In this document: positions 26,707-35,318 of the stretch, in pieces | Position numbering within the stretch: position 1 is the first letter of the stretch | How the letters are laid out: each line of letters opens with the position of its first letter | Notes under the pieces: model-generated | Databases searched by the model: none | What the model was told of the DNA's origin: nothing | What the model saw: only the letters and a program-made list of their open reading frames with translations | Source of the DNA: JABFXC01 sp045804265 | GTDB taxonomy: Bacteria > Gemmatimonadota > Gemmatimonadetes > Gemmatimonadales > Gemmatimonadaceae | Direction: 5' to 3' | Assembly (NCBI GenBank): GCA_045804265.1 | Contig: JBJMNK010000008.1 | Coordinates: 1-64,000, forward strand | Length of the DNA: 64,000 nt | Translations under genes and position numbers: made by a program

Positions 26707-27561
26707 ATGCCCCACTCCACCGACATCTCCCCGATCGCCCGCGTCATGCGCCGGGTCGACGAAGCGACCGACGGGTCACCGAGCCCGGACTCGATCGCGA
26801 CCGGGTTCACGAGCGTGGACAAGCTGCTCGGCGGAGGGGTGCGCCGCGGCGACCTGGTGATCATCGGCGGTGACGTCGCGAGCGGAAAGTCCGCGCTCGC
26901 GCTGGCAATGGCGCTTCGCGCAGCACAGGCGGAGCGGACCGTCGCGTTCCTCTCGGGCGAAATGAACATCTCGCGGATCATGGAACGCGCGCTGGCCATC
27001 GAGGGACGCGTCTCGGTGGACGACATCCGCACCGGAAAGCTCGACGACGTCTCGCGGGCGAGTCTCGGTGCGGCGGCGGTGAAGCTGCGCGATCGCGCCC
27101 CGCAGGTCGACCGGCTCGTCTCCGGCGGCGTTGCGTCGCTCACCGACGACCTGCGTCGTCGCCTCGACCTCGAGCTGGCGATCTGCGACTCGCTCCAGTC
27201 GGTCGCGATCGGCACGCGCGATCGTGACGAGGAGCTGGCGGCGACGGTGCGTGATCTCAAGGCGCTGGCGGTGGAGAGCGACATCGCGCTGATCGTGACC
27301 ACGCGACTCACCGAGCTGCAGCGCGACCGCGCCGACATGCGGCCGCAGCTCGCCGACTACGGTGCGCTCGGCGCGATCGCCGAGCACGCCGACGTCGTGC
27401 TCGGACTGTTTCGCGAGGAGATGTACGACGGCGCGCGCGGGATCGAGGGCGCGACCGAGCTGATCGTGAACAAGAACCGGAACGGCGGTATGGGCTACGC
27501 CGACCTGTACTTCTACAAGAAGTGGATGCGCTTCGAGGACATGCTCGACCCTGATCGTTAG
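26707..27561 (+). CDS. DnaB C-terminal-domain-only RecA-type ATPase
   Basis: A 284-residue protein equivalent to the C-terminal ATPase domain of replicative helicase DnaB, without the N-terminal primase-binding domain. TGFTSVDKLLGGGVRRGDLV begins the fold, Walker A is GGDVASGKSALA, SGEMN is the DnaB H1a-like block, ICDSLQ is Walker B, and QLADYGALGAIAEHADVVLG plus VNKNRNGGMG match the arginine-finger and C-terminal DnaB motifs. Full-length DnaB is about 450 residues, so this is a paralog, not the main helicase. Its stop TAG lies in a CGTTAGGC octamer. KaiC/RadA-like roles are possible; the function is unknown. Confidence 0.8.
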   Translation: MPHSTDISPIARVMRRVDEATDGSPSPDSIATGFTSVDKLLGGGVRRGDLVIIGGDVASGKSALALAMALRAAQAERTVAFLSGEMNISRIMERALAIEGRVSVDDIRTGKLDDVSRASLGAAAVKLRDRAPQVDRLVSGGVASLTDDLRRRLDLELAICDSLQSVAIGTRDRDEELAATVRDLKALAVESDIALIVTTRLTELQRDRADMRPQLADYGALGAIAEHADVVLGLFREEMYDGARGIEGATELIVNKNRNGGMGYADLYFYKKWMRFEDMLDPDR

Positions 27562-27590
27562 GCAGCGCGTCCCCCGATCGGGAACTAGTG

Positions 27591-28946
27591 ATGAGAACGG
27601 ACATGCGACGCTCGCTCGCCGCGCTGCTCCTCGCCGCGCTCGCCACCGTCGGCGGCTGCGCCACCCACAACCAGGGGAGCGCGGTCGCGCGGCTCGAGGC
27701 ACGCCGCGACGCGCATCCCGAAGCGGCGAAGACGCTTCGCGCGTTAGGCATCGCCTACTACGACGCCGGTCGCTTCGCCGATGCGGTGCGGGTGCTCGGC
27801 CGGGCGCAGCAGTTGATGCCGTCGGACGGCGTAACAGCGCTCTACCTCGGGATGAGCGCCGAGGCGACCGGTGACCTGAAGACGGCGCGCACCGCGTACG
27901 AGGGCTACGTGCGCTTCGGTCGCACGTCACGCGTGCGCGCGCAGCTGCGCGGCAGGCTGGCGGCGCTCGCCCGGAAGGAGCTCGAAGCCGAGGCGAAAGC
28001 AACCGTCGCGGCCGAGGCCACGATCGGAAGCGAGCCCGGATCACCACGGACGGTGGCGGTCCTCCCGCTCTCGTTCTCGGGAACGGACACCACGCTGACG
28101 TCGCTCGGCCGCGGGCTCGCGGACCTGATGATCAGCGACCTGTCGCGGTCGTCGCAGTTGACAGTGGTCGAGCGCGATCGAATGGATGCGCTGCTCGACG
28201 AAATCAAGTTGAGCGCGAACGGCGATGCCGTCGATGCCGCGACCGCGGTCCGGTCGGGACGACTGACGCGGGCCGGACGAGTGGTCCGCGGCTCGATCAC
28301 CCAGCTGCAGGGACAGTCGCTGCGCGCCGATGCGGCAGTGCTCGACGTGCGCACCGCGCAGGCGGGCAAGGATCTCAACACCGACTTCACGCTCGACGCG
28401 CTGTTCGACGCCGAGAAGCGGATCGTGTTCGGCGTCTTCGATGACATCGGCGTCGCGCTCACCCCCGCCGAGCGCGCGGCCATCGACCAGCGGCCGACGC
28501 GATCGATCGCCGCGTTCCTCGCCTACAGCGGTGGACTTGCAGCCGAGGACTCGGGACGCTTCGATCGCGCAGCGCGGCTTTACGAGGAGGCGGCACGGCT
28601 CGACCCCGGCTTCGCGGCGGCACAGGCTGGTGCGTCGCGCGCGCAGGCGACGGCGGCGGGCCAGTCGGTGACGCCGGCCGCGGTGCAGGCCTCGCTCGCG
28701 GGGACCGCCGAGGGCGCGACGGTGAACGCGGCGCGCGACGGTGAAGTCGGCGACGGGGCCCGGCTCGCCTCGACGTTAGGCGCGGCGCGCGACGACCTGA
28801 ACCCGTCGCCCGCGGCCGATGTCGCGGCCGGCGCGATCCAGCTGCCAGCCAAGGATCCGGTCGGCATCGCGACGGGAGCCGGGGACGTCACCGTGAACAC
28901 CGCCGTGCTCCGGATCAAGGTCGGCCTGCCTAACGTGATCCCATGA
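27591..28946 (+). CDS. CsgG-like lipoprotein with TPR repeats
   Basis: A 451-residue lipoprotein. The ATG at 27591 is preferred to the GTG one codon earlier. The signal peptide MRTDMRRSLAALLLAALATV ends in lipobox VGGC. Residues about 30-120 form TPR-like helices (TLRALGIAYYDAGRFADAVR), residues about 145-300 are CsgG/FlgO-like (VAVLPLSFSG, GLADLMISDLSRSSQLTVVE, RVVRGSITQL), and a further TPR (AEDSGRFDRAARLYEEAARL) follows. CsgG-like proteins assemble periplasmic or outer-membrane oligomers. It overlaps the next gene, a barrel, by ATGA, which suggests the two act together at the outer membrane. Confidence 0.82.
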   Translation: MRTDMRRSLAALLLAALATVGGCATHNQGSAVARLEARRDAHPEAAKTLRALGIAYYDAGRFADAVRVLGRAQQLMPSDGVTALYLGMSAEATGDLKTARTAYEGYVRFGRTSRVRAQLRGRLAALARKELEAEAKATVAAEATIGSEPGSPRTVAVLPLSFSGTDTTLTSLGRGLADLMISDLSRSSQLTVVERDRMDALLDEIKLSANGDAVDAATAVRSGRLTRAGRVVRGSITQLQGQSLRADAAVLDVRTAQAGKDLNTDFTLDALFDAEKRIVFGVFDDIGVALTPAERAAIDQRPTRSIAAFLAYSGGLAAEDSGRFDRAARLYEEAARLDPGFAAAQAGASRAQATAAGQSVTPAAVQASLAGTAEGATVNAARDGEVGDGARLASTLGAARDDLNPSPAADVAAGAIQLPAKDPVGIATGAGDVTVNTAVLRIKVGLPNVIP

Positions 28947-30079
28947 GCCGCGTCCAGTGGTGCCCGCGCGTGCCGCTCGCCGCGCTGCTCGCTGCCGGGG
29001 GGCTGCTCGCACCGTGCGCCGCATCGGCGCAGGACGCGGGGGTCATCGCGCGCGCCGCGACCGAGATGGTGAGCTACACGCTCAAGGCCGGTGGCGCGGA
29101 GAAGACCATTTCGCAGGTCGTCACTCCGCTGGCGATCGTGATCCCGATCGGCGATCGTTTTTCGTTCGACATCGCGACGGCGTGGGCGCGGTCGCGAGTC
29201 GAAGTGAAGGGAGACAGCGCGGCGCCAAGCACGGTGTCAGGGCTGACCGACACCCAGGTGAGAGGGAGCTACGTCTTCGGTCAGGACGCGGTCGTGGTCA
29301 CGGCGGGGCTGAATCTCCCGACCGGACAGAGCACGGCCAATGCGAGCCAGTTCATCGCGGCGCAGAACATCTCGAACGACTTCCTGCTCTTCCCGATCGG
29401 GACGATGGGCGCGGGGTTCGGCGCGACCGGCGGCATCGCGCTGGCACACCCGATCGGCGCGTGGAACCTCGGCGTCGGCGGGAGCTATCGGCATTCGTCG
29501 GACTTCGCGCCCTTCGAATACAACGACGGACAAAAGGCTCACTACCAGCCCGGGAACGAGCTGCGCACGCGCATCGGCGTCGATCGCGCATTCGGCTCGT
29601 CGAGCGCGATGCTCGGCGCGACGTACTCGAGCTTCGGCGACGACAAGTCCGCGGGCGCGACGTTCAACACCGGCAATCGCCTCGTCTTCCAGGGTGGCTA
29701 CGCGACGACAGTGCGCGGCGCCGGATACTCGCTGACCGCGTGGAACCTGACGCGCACGCGCGGCACCCGCGCCGACGGCCGCGACGCGCCGAGCGAGAAC
29801 ATCACCAACATCGCGCTCGGCGCGAGCATCGTGGTGAATGGCGTGTCGTTCGAGCCGATCCTCGAGACGCGCCACCTCGCACGCGCGGCGGTCGCGGCCA
29901 GCAGCGCAGGGGCGGCGGCGCCGAGTGGGATCGGCCAGATGGAGACCGCGGGGCTCCGCGCGCGATGGAACGTGCACGGCTTCCAAGTCGCGCCCGGCGC
30001 CTCGTTCTCGACGGGAAAGCTCGAGGGGGAAGATCTCACGGGGTGGCGCGGGAGCTTGGTGGTTCGTTTTTCGCCGTGA
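28943..30079 (+). CDS. Outer-membrane beta-barrel protein
   Basis: A 378-residue protein whose ATG overlaps the CsgG-like stop (28943-28946). The signal peptide ends at CAASAQD (about residue 30). The mature part is a run of amphipathic beta-strands with periodic aromatic residues and ends WRGSLVVRFSP, as expected for a 12- to 16-strand barrel. Segments such as DTQVRGSYVFGQDAVVVTAG recall the phenol-degradation MetA-like outer-membrane group, but I would not name a substrate. It is the last gene of the operon; a perfect 12-bp hairpin follows at 30191. Confidence 0.75.
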   Translation: MSRVQWCPRVPLAALLAAGGLLAPCAASAQDAGVIARAATEMVSYTLKAGGAEKTISQVVTPLAIVIPIGDRFSFDIATAWARSRVEVKGDSAAPSTVSGLTDTQVRGSYVFGQDAVVVTAGLNLPTGQSTANASQFIAAQNISNDFLLFPIGTMGAGFGATGGIALAHPIGAWNLGVGGSYRHSSDFAPFEYNDGQKAHYQPGNELRTRIGVDRAFGSSSAMLGATYSSFGDDKSAGATFNTGNRLVFQGGYATTVRGAGYSLTAWNLTRTRGTRADGRDAPSENITNIALGASIVVNGVSFEPILETRHLARAAVAASSAGAAAPSGIGQMETAGLRARWNVHGFQVAPGASFSTGKLEGEDLTGWRGSLVVRFSP

Positions 30080-30133
30080 CCGGATTTCGTCGTGGCTTGA
30101 CTGGCCACGACACGGCGAGGAGAGATGATCGAG

Positions 30134-30174
30134 GCTCCGATGAAGAGATGAGAGGGGAGCGACGAAAAAACGAT
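30134..30174. repeat. Copy of the GATGAGAG repeat family
   Basis: GCTCCGATGAAGAGATGAGA and the following GGGAGCGACGAAAAAACGAT match 56442-56482 with a handful of differences. It lies in the spacer after the barrel gene, with no matching opposite arm nearby. Confidence 0.55.
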
Positions 30175-30190
30175 TGCGATGAACTTCAGA

Positions 30191-30219
30191 ACCGCCGCCG
30201 GCAGGATGCCGGCGGCGGT
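30191..30219 (+). terminator. Perfect 12-bp stem after the CsgG/barrel operon
   Basis: ACCGCCGCCGGC (30191-30202) pairs exactly with GCCGGCGGCGGT (30208-30219) around the five-base loop AGGAT. The following bases, CGTTGCTTCG, are only moderately T-rich. It lies 111 bases after the barrel stop. Confidence 0.7.
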
Positions 30220-30249
30220 CGTTGCTTCGTGGATGCCTCGGGTTCGTCA

Positions 30250-30465
30250 CTGGCCGGCGGCCGCCACATCCGCCAGTGCTCGCATCCCGGCACTTTCCGG
30301 CATCGTGCATCCCGGCGCTGTCCAGCATCGTGCATCCAAAGGCTTTTTCATGCATCCCGCATCGCGCATCTCCTACTCGTATCCATGCATCTGCCGGTCC
30401 GTGCATCGTGCATCCCCCGTGCATCGTGCATCTCCCGTGCATCGCCTTTTCGTCTCTCCCCGTTT
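30250..30465. repeat. Degenerate GCATC-rich tandem repeats upstream of yebC
   Basis: The spacer 30080-30574 (495 bases) contains no convincing gene. This part repeats GCATCC/GCATCG at irregular 9- to 25-base spacing (for example CGTGCATCCC, ATGCATCCCGCATCGCGCAT, GTGCATCGTGCATC twice). Many units contain TGCA palindromes. The spacing is too irregular for CRISPR and there is no spacer-like unique sequence of constant length. Confidence 0.65.
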
Positions 30466-30574
30466 CCCACCCCCGCGGGCGCGCCGTATATTCCCCGGGA
30501 GTATTCTCGACGCCGCTGTTCGCGCCGGGAACGGAATGCAGTCGACTGGCGGGAAGACCACGGAGCACGGTGCC

Positions 30575-31318
30575 ATGGCTGGCCACAGTAAATGGAAGCA
30601 GATCAAGCACTACAAGGCCGCGACCGACAAGAAGCGCGGCGCGCTGTTTACAAAGCTGATCCGCGAGATCACCGTCGCGGCCAAGGCCGGCGGCGGCGAT
30701 CCTGACGGCAACGCGCGGTTGCGCACGGCGATCGACGCGGCGAAGGCGAACTCGATGCCGAAGGACAACATCGAGCGCGCGATCAAGAAGGGCACGGGTG
30801 AGCTCGAGGGCGAGACGTATACCGAGGTCACTTACGAGGGCTATGGGCCGGCCGGGGTCGCGATCATCGTCGACGCGGTCACCGACAATCCGACGCGCAC
30901 CGTCGCCGACGTGCGGCACAAGTTCTCGCGCGGTGGCGGCAACATGGGCGCGACGAACTCGGTCGGCTGGATGTTCGAGAAGAAGGGGCAGATCGTGATC
31001 GACGCCACCGGTGTCGACGAGGACAGCGCGATGGAAGCCGCACTCGACGCCGGCGCCGAAGACCTCCGCCGCGAGGACGACGTCTATGTGGTGACGACGC
31101 TGCCTAACGACCTGCACGCGGTCCGCAGCGCGCTCGAGGCGAAGAAGCTGAAGATCGAAGAAGCCGAGATCGCGATGCTGCCGAAGAACACGGTCAAGGT
31201 CGAAGGGAAGGACGCCGAGTCGGTGCTGAAGCTCATCGAGGCGCTCGAGGACCTCGACGACGTGCAGAAGGTGTGGGCCAACTTCGACATCGACGTCGCC
31301 GACATGGCGGGGGCGTAA
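30575..31318 (+). CDS. yebC: YebC/PmpR family protein (TACO1-like)
   Basis: A 247-residue protein starting MAGHSKWKQIKHYKAATDKK, the diagnostic N-terminus of YebC. The conserved KLIREITVAAKAGG, RGGGNMGATNSVGWMFEKKG and VWANFDIDVADM blocks follow. The family has been described as a DNA-binding regulator (PmpR) and, more recently, as a translation factor that helps ribosomes through proline-rich stretches. It lies seven bases before ruvC, the usual arrangement in many bacteria, so yebC-ruvC-ruvA form one operon. The start is fixed by homology; a weak GGAG lies 10 bases upstream. Confidence 0.95.
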   Translation: MAGHSKWKQIKHYKAATDKKRGALFTKLIREITVAAKAGGGDPDGNARLRTAIDAAKANSMPKDNIERAIKKGTGELEGETYTEVTYEGYGPAGVAIIVDAVTDNPTRTVADVRHKFSRGGGNMGATNSVGWMFEKKGQIVIDATGVDEDSAMEAALDAGAEDLRREDDVYVVTTLPNDLHAVRSALEAKKLKIEEAEIAMLPKNTVKVEGKDAESVLKLIEALEDLDDVQKVWANFDIDVADMAGA

Positions 31319-31325
31319 GCCCCGC

Positions 31326-31868
31326 GTGCTCGTACTCGGCGTCGATCCGGGGACCGCGACCACCGGCTACGGAGTGGTCCGCGCCGTCCGTCCAGGCGAG
31401 GCCGCACTGGTCGAGTGCGGAGTGATCCGCACGAAGGCGCGCGATCCGCTCGCGTCGCGACTCAAGGAAATTCACGATGGGTTGGAAGAGCTGATCGCGC
31501 GGCACAAGCCGTCGGTGCTCAGTGTCGAAGCGGTATTCTACGCCAAGAACGTGCGGACGACCGTCGTCCTCGGCCACGCACGCGGCGTGATCCTGCTCGC
31601 CGGTGCGCAGCACGGGCTGCATGTGCACGAGATCCCACCCGCCGAGATCAAGAAGGCGGTCGCGGGTACGGGCGCGGCGACGAAGGAGCAAGTGCAGTTC
31701 ATGCTCACGCGGCTGCTCCGGCTCAAGAGCGTCCCGACCCCGTCCGACGCGGCCGATGGTGTCGCCGCGGCGCTCGCATACTGCATGGGCGCGCACCTGG
31801 GCAGGCTCGCGGCGCACGCGCCGGCGGCGCCGGCGCGCAATCTCACGATGGGAAGGAGAGGGGCGTGA
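31326..31868 (+). CDS. ruvC: Crossover junction endodeoxyribonuclease RuvC
   Basis: A 180-residue Holliday-junction resolvase with a GTG start. The catalytic acidic residues are visible: Asp in LGVDPGTATTGYG (residue 7), Glu in LSVEAVFYAKN, and the Asp pair in PSDAADGVAAALAYC. The dimer nicks symmetrical strands of four-way junctions after RuvAB branch migration. The stop overlaps the GTG of ruvA (GTGA at 31865-31868). A short Ala/Pro-rich tail extends beyond the usual core. Confidence 0.96.
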   Translation: MLVLGVDPGTATTGYGVVRAVRPGEAALVECGVIRTKARDPLASRLKEIHDGLEELIARHKPSVLSVEAVFYAKNVRTTVVLGHARGVILLAGAQHGLHVHEIPPAEIKKAVAGTGAATKEQVQFMLTRLLRLKSVPTPSDAADGVAAALAYCMGAHLGRLAAHAPAAPARNLTMGRRGA

Positions 31869-32467
31869 TCGTCCAGGTGCACGGACGCGTGGTCGCGAAG
31901 GATCTCGACCGGGTCGAGATCATGACGGCGAGCGGCGTCTGCTACGAGCTGCTGATCCCGCTGAACGTCTATGAGAGCGCGGGGCGCGTCGGCGACGAGG
32001 TGACACTGTGGACCTCGCTCGTGGTGCGCGAGGATGCCTGGCTGCTCTACGGCTTCTCGAGCGCGTACGAGCGCCGCGTCTTCAACAAGGTGCTCGGCGC
32101 CAAGGGAGTCGGCCCGTCGCTCGCGTTGGGCATGTTGTCGACGCTGACTGCCGACCGCCTGGTGCGGGCGATCCGCGAGAAGGACATCGCGACGCTGCAG
32201 AGCGTGCCGCGCGTCGGGCGGAAGAAGGCCGAGCAGATGATCCTCGACCTCGCCGACAAGCTCGACGACTCGGCCGCGGCGAGCGAGAGCGGCGCACCGC
32301 GCCCGGGCGGGATGGGCGTGGACGACGCGATCCGCGCCCTCGTATCGTTAGGCTATACCACCGCCGACGCCGAGAAGGCGGTGCGGGCGGCGCTGGACAC
32401 GGGGAAGAAGGGGATGTCGGCGCCGGAGCTGATCAGGGCGGCGCTCGCGAAGATCGGGGGACGATGA
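31865..32467 (+). CDS. ruvA: Holliday junction branch migration protein RuvA
   Basis: A 200-residue protein, the typical RuvA length, starting at the GTG at 31865. It has an N-terminal OB domain (MIVQVHGRVVAKDLDRVEIM), two helix-hairpin-helix motifs (VLGAKGVGPSLALGML and VPRVGRKKAEQMIL) and a C-terminal RuvB-contact domain (DDAIRALVSLGYTTADAEKA). A tetramer binds the junction and loads RuvB rings. It overlaps ruvC by GTGA. ruvB is 4.2 kb downstream on the same strand, separated by an aminotransferase and two reverse-strand envelope genes. Confidence 0.96.
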   Translation: MIVQVHGRVVAKDLDRVEIMTASGVCYELLIPLNVYESAGRVGDEVTLWTSLVVREDAWLLYGFSSAYERRVFNKVLGAKGVGPSLALGMLSTLTADRLVRAIREKDIATLQSVPRVGRKKAEQMILDLADKLDDSAAASESGAPRPGGMGVDDAIRALVSLGYTTADAEKAVRAALDTGKKGMSAPELIRAALAKIGGR

Positions 32468-32470
32468 CCG

Positions 32471-32560
32471 CAGCCGTGAGCCGTTAGCCATTAGCCGTTA
32501 GCTAACGAGAAAGGCAGTTCCCGCAGTCGCTCGGACCCTAACGGCTAATGGCTAATAGCC
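32471..32560. repeat. Intergenic hairpin with TTAGCC-repeat arms
   Basis: TTAGCCATTAGCCGTTAG (32484-32501) is perfectly complementary to CTAACGGCTAATGGCTAA (32538-32555), an 18-bp stem with a 36-base loop, placed just after the ruvA stop. The same 18-mer forms one arm of the hairpin at 53336. A terminator role for yebC-ruvCA is plausible. Confidence 0.75.
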
Positions 32561-32595
32561 GATCACGCTCACCAACGCAGAACGGCGCAACAACG

Positions 32596-33753
32596 ATGAA
32601 ACCCGCATCCAGAACGTCGACTTTCACCGAGTCCGTCATCCGCGAGATGACTCGCGTCGCGCAGGATCACGGCGCGATCAACCTCGCGCAGGGGTTTCCC
32701 GACTTCCCGATGCCGGCCCCGATGAAGGATGCGGCCTGTGCGGCGATTCACGGGGACGTCAACCAGTATGCGATCACGTGGGGGAGCGCGGCGCTGAGGC
32801 TGGCGATCGCGCAGCGCTACCGCCGCATGCACGAGCTGGATGTGAACCCCGACACCGAGATCACCGTAACCTGCGGCGCGACCGAGGGGATGGCGGCGAC
32901 GTTCATGGCGCTGCTCGATCCCGGCGACGAGGTCATCATCTTCGAGCCGTTCTATGAGAATTACGGGCCGGACGCGATCCTCGCCGGCGCGGTCCCGCGC
33001 TACGTCCCGCTCGAGCGGCCCCACTGGCGCATCGATCCCGACCGTCTTCGCGCCGCCTTCAGCAAGAAGACGAAGGCGATCGTGATCAACACGCCGCACA
33101 ACCCGACCGGCCGCGTGTTCACGCGCGAGGAGATGAACCTGATCGCCGAGCTGTGCGTCGAGCATGACGTGTGGGCGATCACCGACGAGGTCTACGAGCA
33201 CATTCGCTATGCGGGGAATCATCACCCGATGGCGACCTGGCCAAAGATGCGCGAGCGGACGATCACCGTCTCGAGCCTGTCGAAGACCTTCAGCTGCACC
33301 GGGTGGCGGATCGGTTACGTCATCGCGCCGCCGAAGCAGACCGACGCGATCCGGAAGGTCCATGACTTCCTCACCGTCGGTGCGCCTGCCCCGCTCCAGA
33401 CCGCGGCCGCGGTCGGTCTCGCCTTCGACGCCGACTACTACAACCACATGGCGCTCGACTACCGCGCCCGGCGCGACGTGATGGTGTCGGCGCTCGCCGA
33501 CGCGGGCTTCGTCTTCTGTGTCCCGGAAGGCGCGTACTACGTGCTCGCCGACTTCTCCGCGCTCTCGGCCAAGACCGACCGCGCGTTCGCGCACTGGATG
33601 GCGAAGGAGATCGGCGTCGTCCCGGTCCCGGGGTCGAGCTTCTTCCACGACAAGTCGTCAGGGAGGGGACTGGTGCGCTTCGCCTTCTGCAAAAAACTCG
33701 AGACGCTCGAAGACGCCTCGTACCGCCTCCGCGGGCTGCGCGCTCGGGTGTAG
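32596..33753 (+). CDS. Class I/II PLP aminotransferase (methionine/kynurenine aminotransferase-like)
   Basis: I use the ATG at 32596 (MKPASRTSTFTESVIREM), giving 385 residues; an ATG at 32548 lies inside the hairpin arm and is less likely. Motifs: INLAQGFPDFPMPAPMKD, NPTGRVFTREEM, ITDEVYEHIRY (PLP-phenol Asp/Tyr) and the lysine loop SLSKTFSCTGWRIGYV. The NLAQGFPDF start is characteristic of the YbdL/kynurenine aminotransferase subgroup, which transaminates methionine or kynurenine, rather than AspC. It stands alone between the ruvA hairpin and a convergent envelope gene pair. Confidence 0.88.
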   Translation: MKPASRTSTFTESVIREMTRVAQDHGAINLAQGFPDFPMPAPMKDAACAAIHGDVNQYAITWGSAALRLAIAQRYRRMHELDVNPDTEITVTCGATEGMAATFMALLDPGDEVIIFEPFYENYGPDAILAGAVPRYVPLERPHWRIDPDRLRAAFSKKTKAIVINTPHNPTGRVFTREEMNLIAELCVEHDVWAITDEVYEHIRYAGNHHPMATWPKMRERTITVSSLSKTFSCTGWRIGYVIAPPKQTDAIRKVHDFLTVGAPAPLQTAAAVGLAFDADYYNHMALDYRARRDVMVSALADAGFVFCVPEGAYYVLADFSALSAKTDRAFAHWMAKEIGVVPVPGSSFFHDKSSGRGLVRFAFCKKLETLEDASYRLRGLRARV

Positions 33754-33774
33754 CTGCTCCGGGGTCTTACTCGC

Positions 33775-33960
33775 ACCGATTGACAGCTCGCGCGCGTGAC
33801 GACGCGGACGCGCCTCGGGGTTTGCCCCGCGGACTTCGTCCGATCGTCGCTGCACCCCGCGGCGCGCCCGCTTCCGAGCCCGGTGCGTGCTACCGAGGAA
33901 GCGAGGAGGGGCCGGGTGCAGCGACGATCTGGCGCAGCCGGCGGAGCAAACCCGGGCCCT
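33775..33960. repeat. Long hairpin between convergent genes
   Basis: GATCGTCGCTGCACCC (33842-33857) and GGGTGCAGCGACGATC (33914-33929) form a perfect 16-bp stem. Flanking sequence continues the pairing imperfectly (CGGGGTTTGCCCCGC on the left against GGAGCAAACCCG on the right), and an inner CGCTTCC/GGAAGCG pair tops it. It fills the 258-base space between the aminotransferase and the reverse barrel gene, so it probably ends transcription from both sides. Confidence 0.7.
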
Positions 33961-34011
33961 CCTCGCTGACGAACCACACGGCGGAGAAAGGAAGCGGACC
34001 AACCTGTGTGC

Positions 34012-35316
34012 CTAACGCGTACCGATCGTCACGCCTAACGCGATGGCGGGGGTGCGGCCCTGGGTCGTGTGGCGGTCCTGGCCGCTGATGGTCAGGTTCA
34101 CCGGGCCAATCTCGAGACCGGTCCCGCCGGCCAGCGCCCAGCCGCCGGACATCTTCGCCACACCGAGGCGGAGGGGGATGAACGGGATCGCGCGCAGCTC
34201 GGCCCCGACTCCCGCGTGGGTCTGCTCGGCGACACGCATCCCGTTGCCGAGCTGGTGGCGGACGTCGGCGGAGAGGACGAGCGCGGGGGTGAGCTGGTAG
34301 GCGGCACCGGCCGCGAGCGATGGCCTGAAGCGCTGCGCGTCGAGCCAGTCGCGCATCGCCGCTGGCGCCGAGTCGATCGGCAGCGCGCCGCTCGACTGGC
34401 TGTAGCTGGTGTCGGCACCGTAGTACGCGTTCATCGGCTTGTAGAACATCCCGCTCGCGTCCCACCGGAACGAGTTGACGACGTTCTGCAGCGCCAGCCC
34501 GGCGGTGAGCGGTCCGCTCTGCCAGGCAGCGCCGAGGTCGAGGCCGACGCCATGGCCGTGGCTGGCACTCGTGTTGCCGCCGCCGGTGTCGGAGACGATC
34601 AGCGGGAAGCTGACGCTGATCTGCGACGCGTTGGCGGTGAGGAACGACCCGGCGTCCTGCCCGTGCACGAGCGCATTGCCGGTGACGTACTTCGCCGTGA
34701 GGCCTAACGCGAGCCGGCCGATCCCGAGGTCGACCGGGCGGCCCCACGACAGCGCGGCGGTCGTGGTCAGCGCGCCGGTGAGCCTGGCGCCGTCGAGGTT
34801 CATGTCACGGGGGCTGCCGGTGCGGCCGGCGTTGCCGTAGAGAAGCAATTCCATCGCGTCGGGTGCGAGGTTCGCGTCGCCGGTGACCGCGCTTGAGAGC
34901 TGGAAGGCGAAGCGCCCCACGCTCATGCCGAGGTAGGTGACGCCGGCACCGAGCTGCCCCTGCTCGCCGCCCTGGTCCTGGATGCGCTGCATCCAGCCGG
35001 CGCGCACATCGTCAGGCAGCGGCACTCCCTGGTAGCGGGCGACGTCGCTGGTGCTGATCGGGCCGAGGTCGCTCGAGCCGCGAAGGCCGAGGATCGCCAG
35101 CGAGAAGCGGGGGTTGCCGGTCAGGCCGAGGTTGGCCGGGTTCCAGGCGACGGCGCCGAAGCCGCGCGCCAGCGCCGTGTAGTTGTCGCCCATGCCTAAC
35201 GCGGCCGGGCTCGCGCTCGGCAGCTGGGCACGGGCTGATGCGGCGGCGAACGTCGCGGCGAGAGCGATGGCCAGACGGCCGGAGTGGTGAACCGACGACT
35301 TCGACATGCGTGACAT
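34012..35316 (-). CDS. PorV/FadL-like outer-membrane protein
   Basis: A 434-residue protein with a signal peptide ending at AASARAQ (about residue 31). The mature N-terminus, AALGMGDNYTALARGFGAVAWNPANLGL, is the hallmark of FadL/PorV/UPF0164-type barrels, where the N-terminus plugs the pore. The C-terminus is a run of beta-strands ending ALGVTIGTR. PorV is a type IX secretion component in Bacteroidota, but this wider family is found in many FCB-group bacteria without that system. It starts two bases after the stop of the lipoprotein gene upstream, so the two form an operon. Its stop TAG lies in a CGTTAGGC octamer. Confidence 0.72.
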   Translation of the reverse strand: MSRMSKSSVHHSGRLAIALAATFAAASARAQLPSASPAALGMGDNYTALARGFGAVAWNPANLGLTGNPRFSLAILGLRGSSDLGPISTSDVARYQGVPLPDDVRAGWMQRIQDQGGEQGQLGAGVTYLGMSVGRFAFQLSSAVTGDANLAPDAMELLLYGNAGRTGSPRDMNLDGARLTGALTTTAALSWGRPVDLGIGRLALGLTAKYVTGNALVHGQDAGSFLTANASQISVSFPLIVSDTGGGNTSASHGHGVGLDLGAAWQSGPLTAGLALQNVVNSFRWDASGMFYKPMNAYYGADTSYSQSSGALPIDSAPAAMRDWLDAQRFRPSLAAGAAYQLTPALVLSADVRHQLGNGMRVAEQTHAGVGAELRAIPFIPLRLGVAKMSGGWALAGGTGLEIGPVNLTISGQDRHTTQGRTPAIALGVTIGTR

Positions 35317-35318
35317 CC

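Noticed and set aside
30250..30465. CRISPR array before yebC
   Set aside because: Repeat words are 5-7 bases at irregular spacing, with no constant repeat/spacer periodicity.
29237..31363. 708-codon reverse open frame across the barrel gene, spacer and yebC
   Set aside because: It crosses a coding gene, a repeat-rich spacer and yebC on the other strand, and shows no domain or signal.
24657..35316. Type IX secretion system suggested by PorX-like and PorV-like proteins
   Set aside because: Both families also occur without this system, and no porK, L, M, N, sov or C-terminal sorting-domain proteins are seen here.
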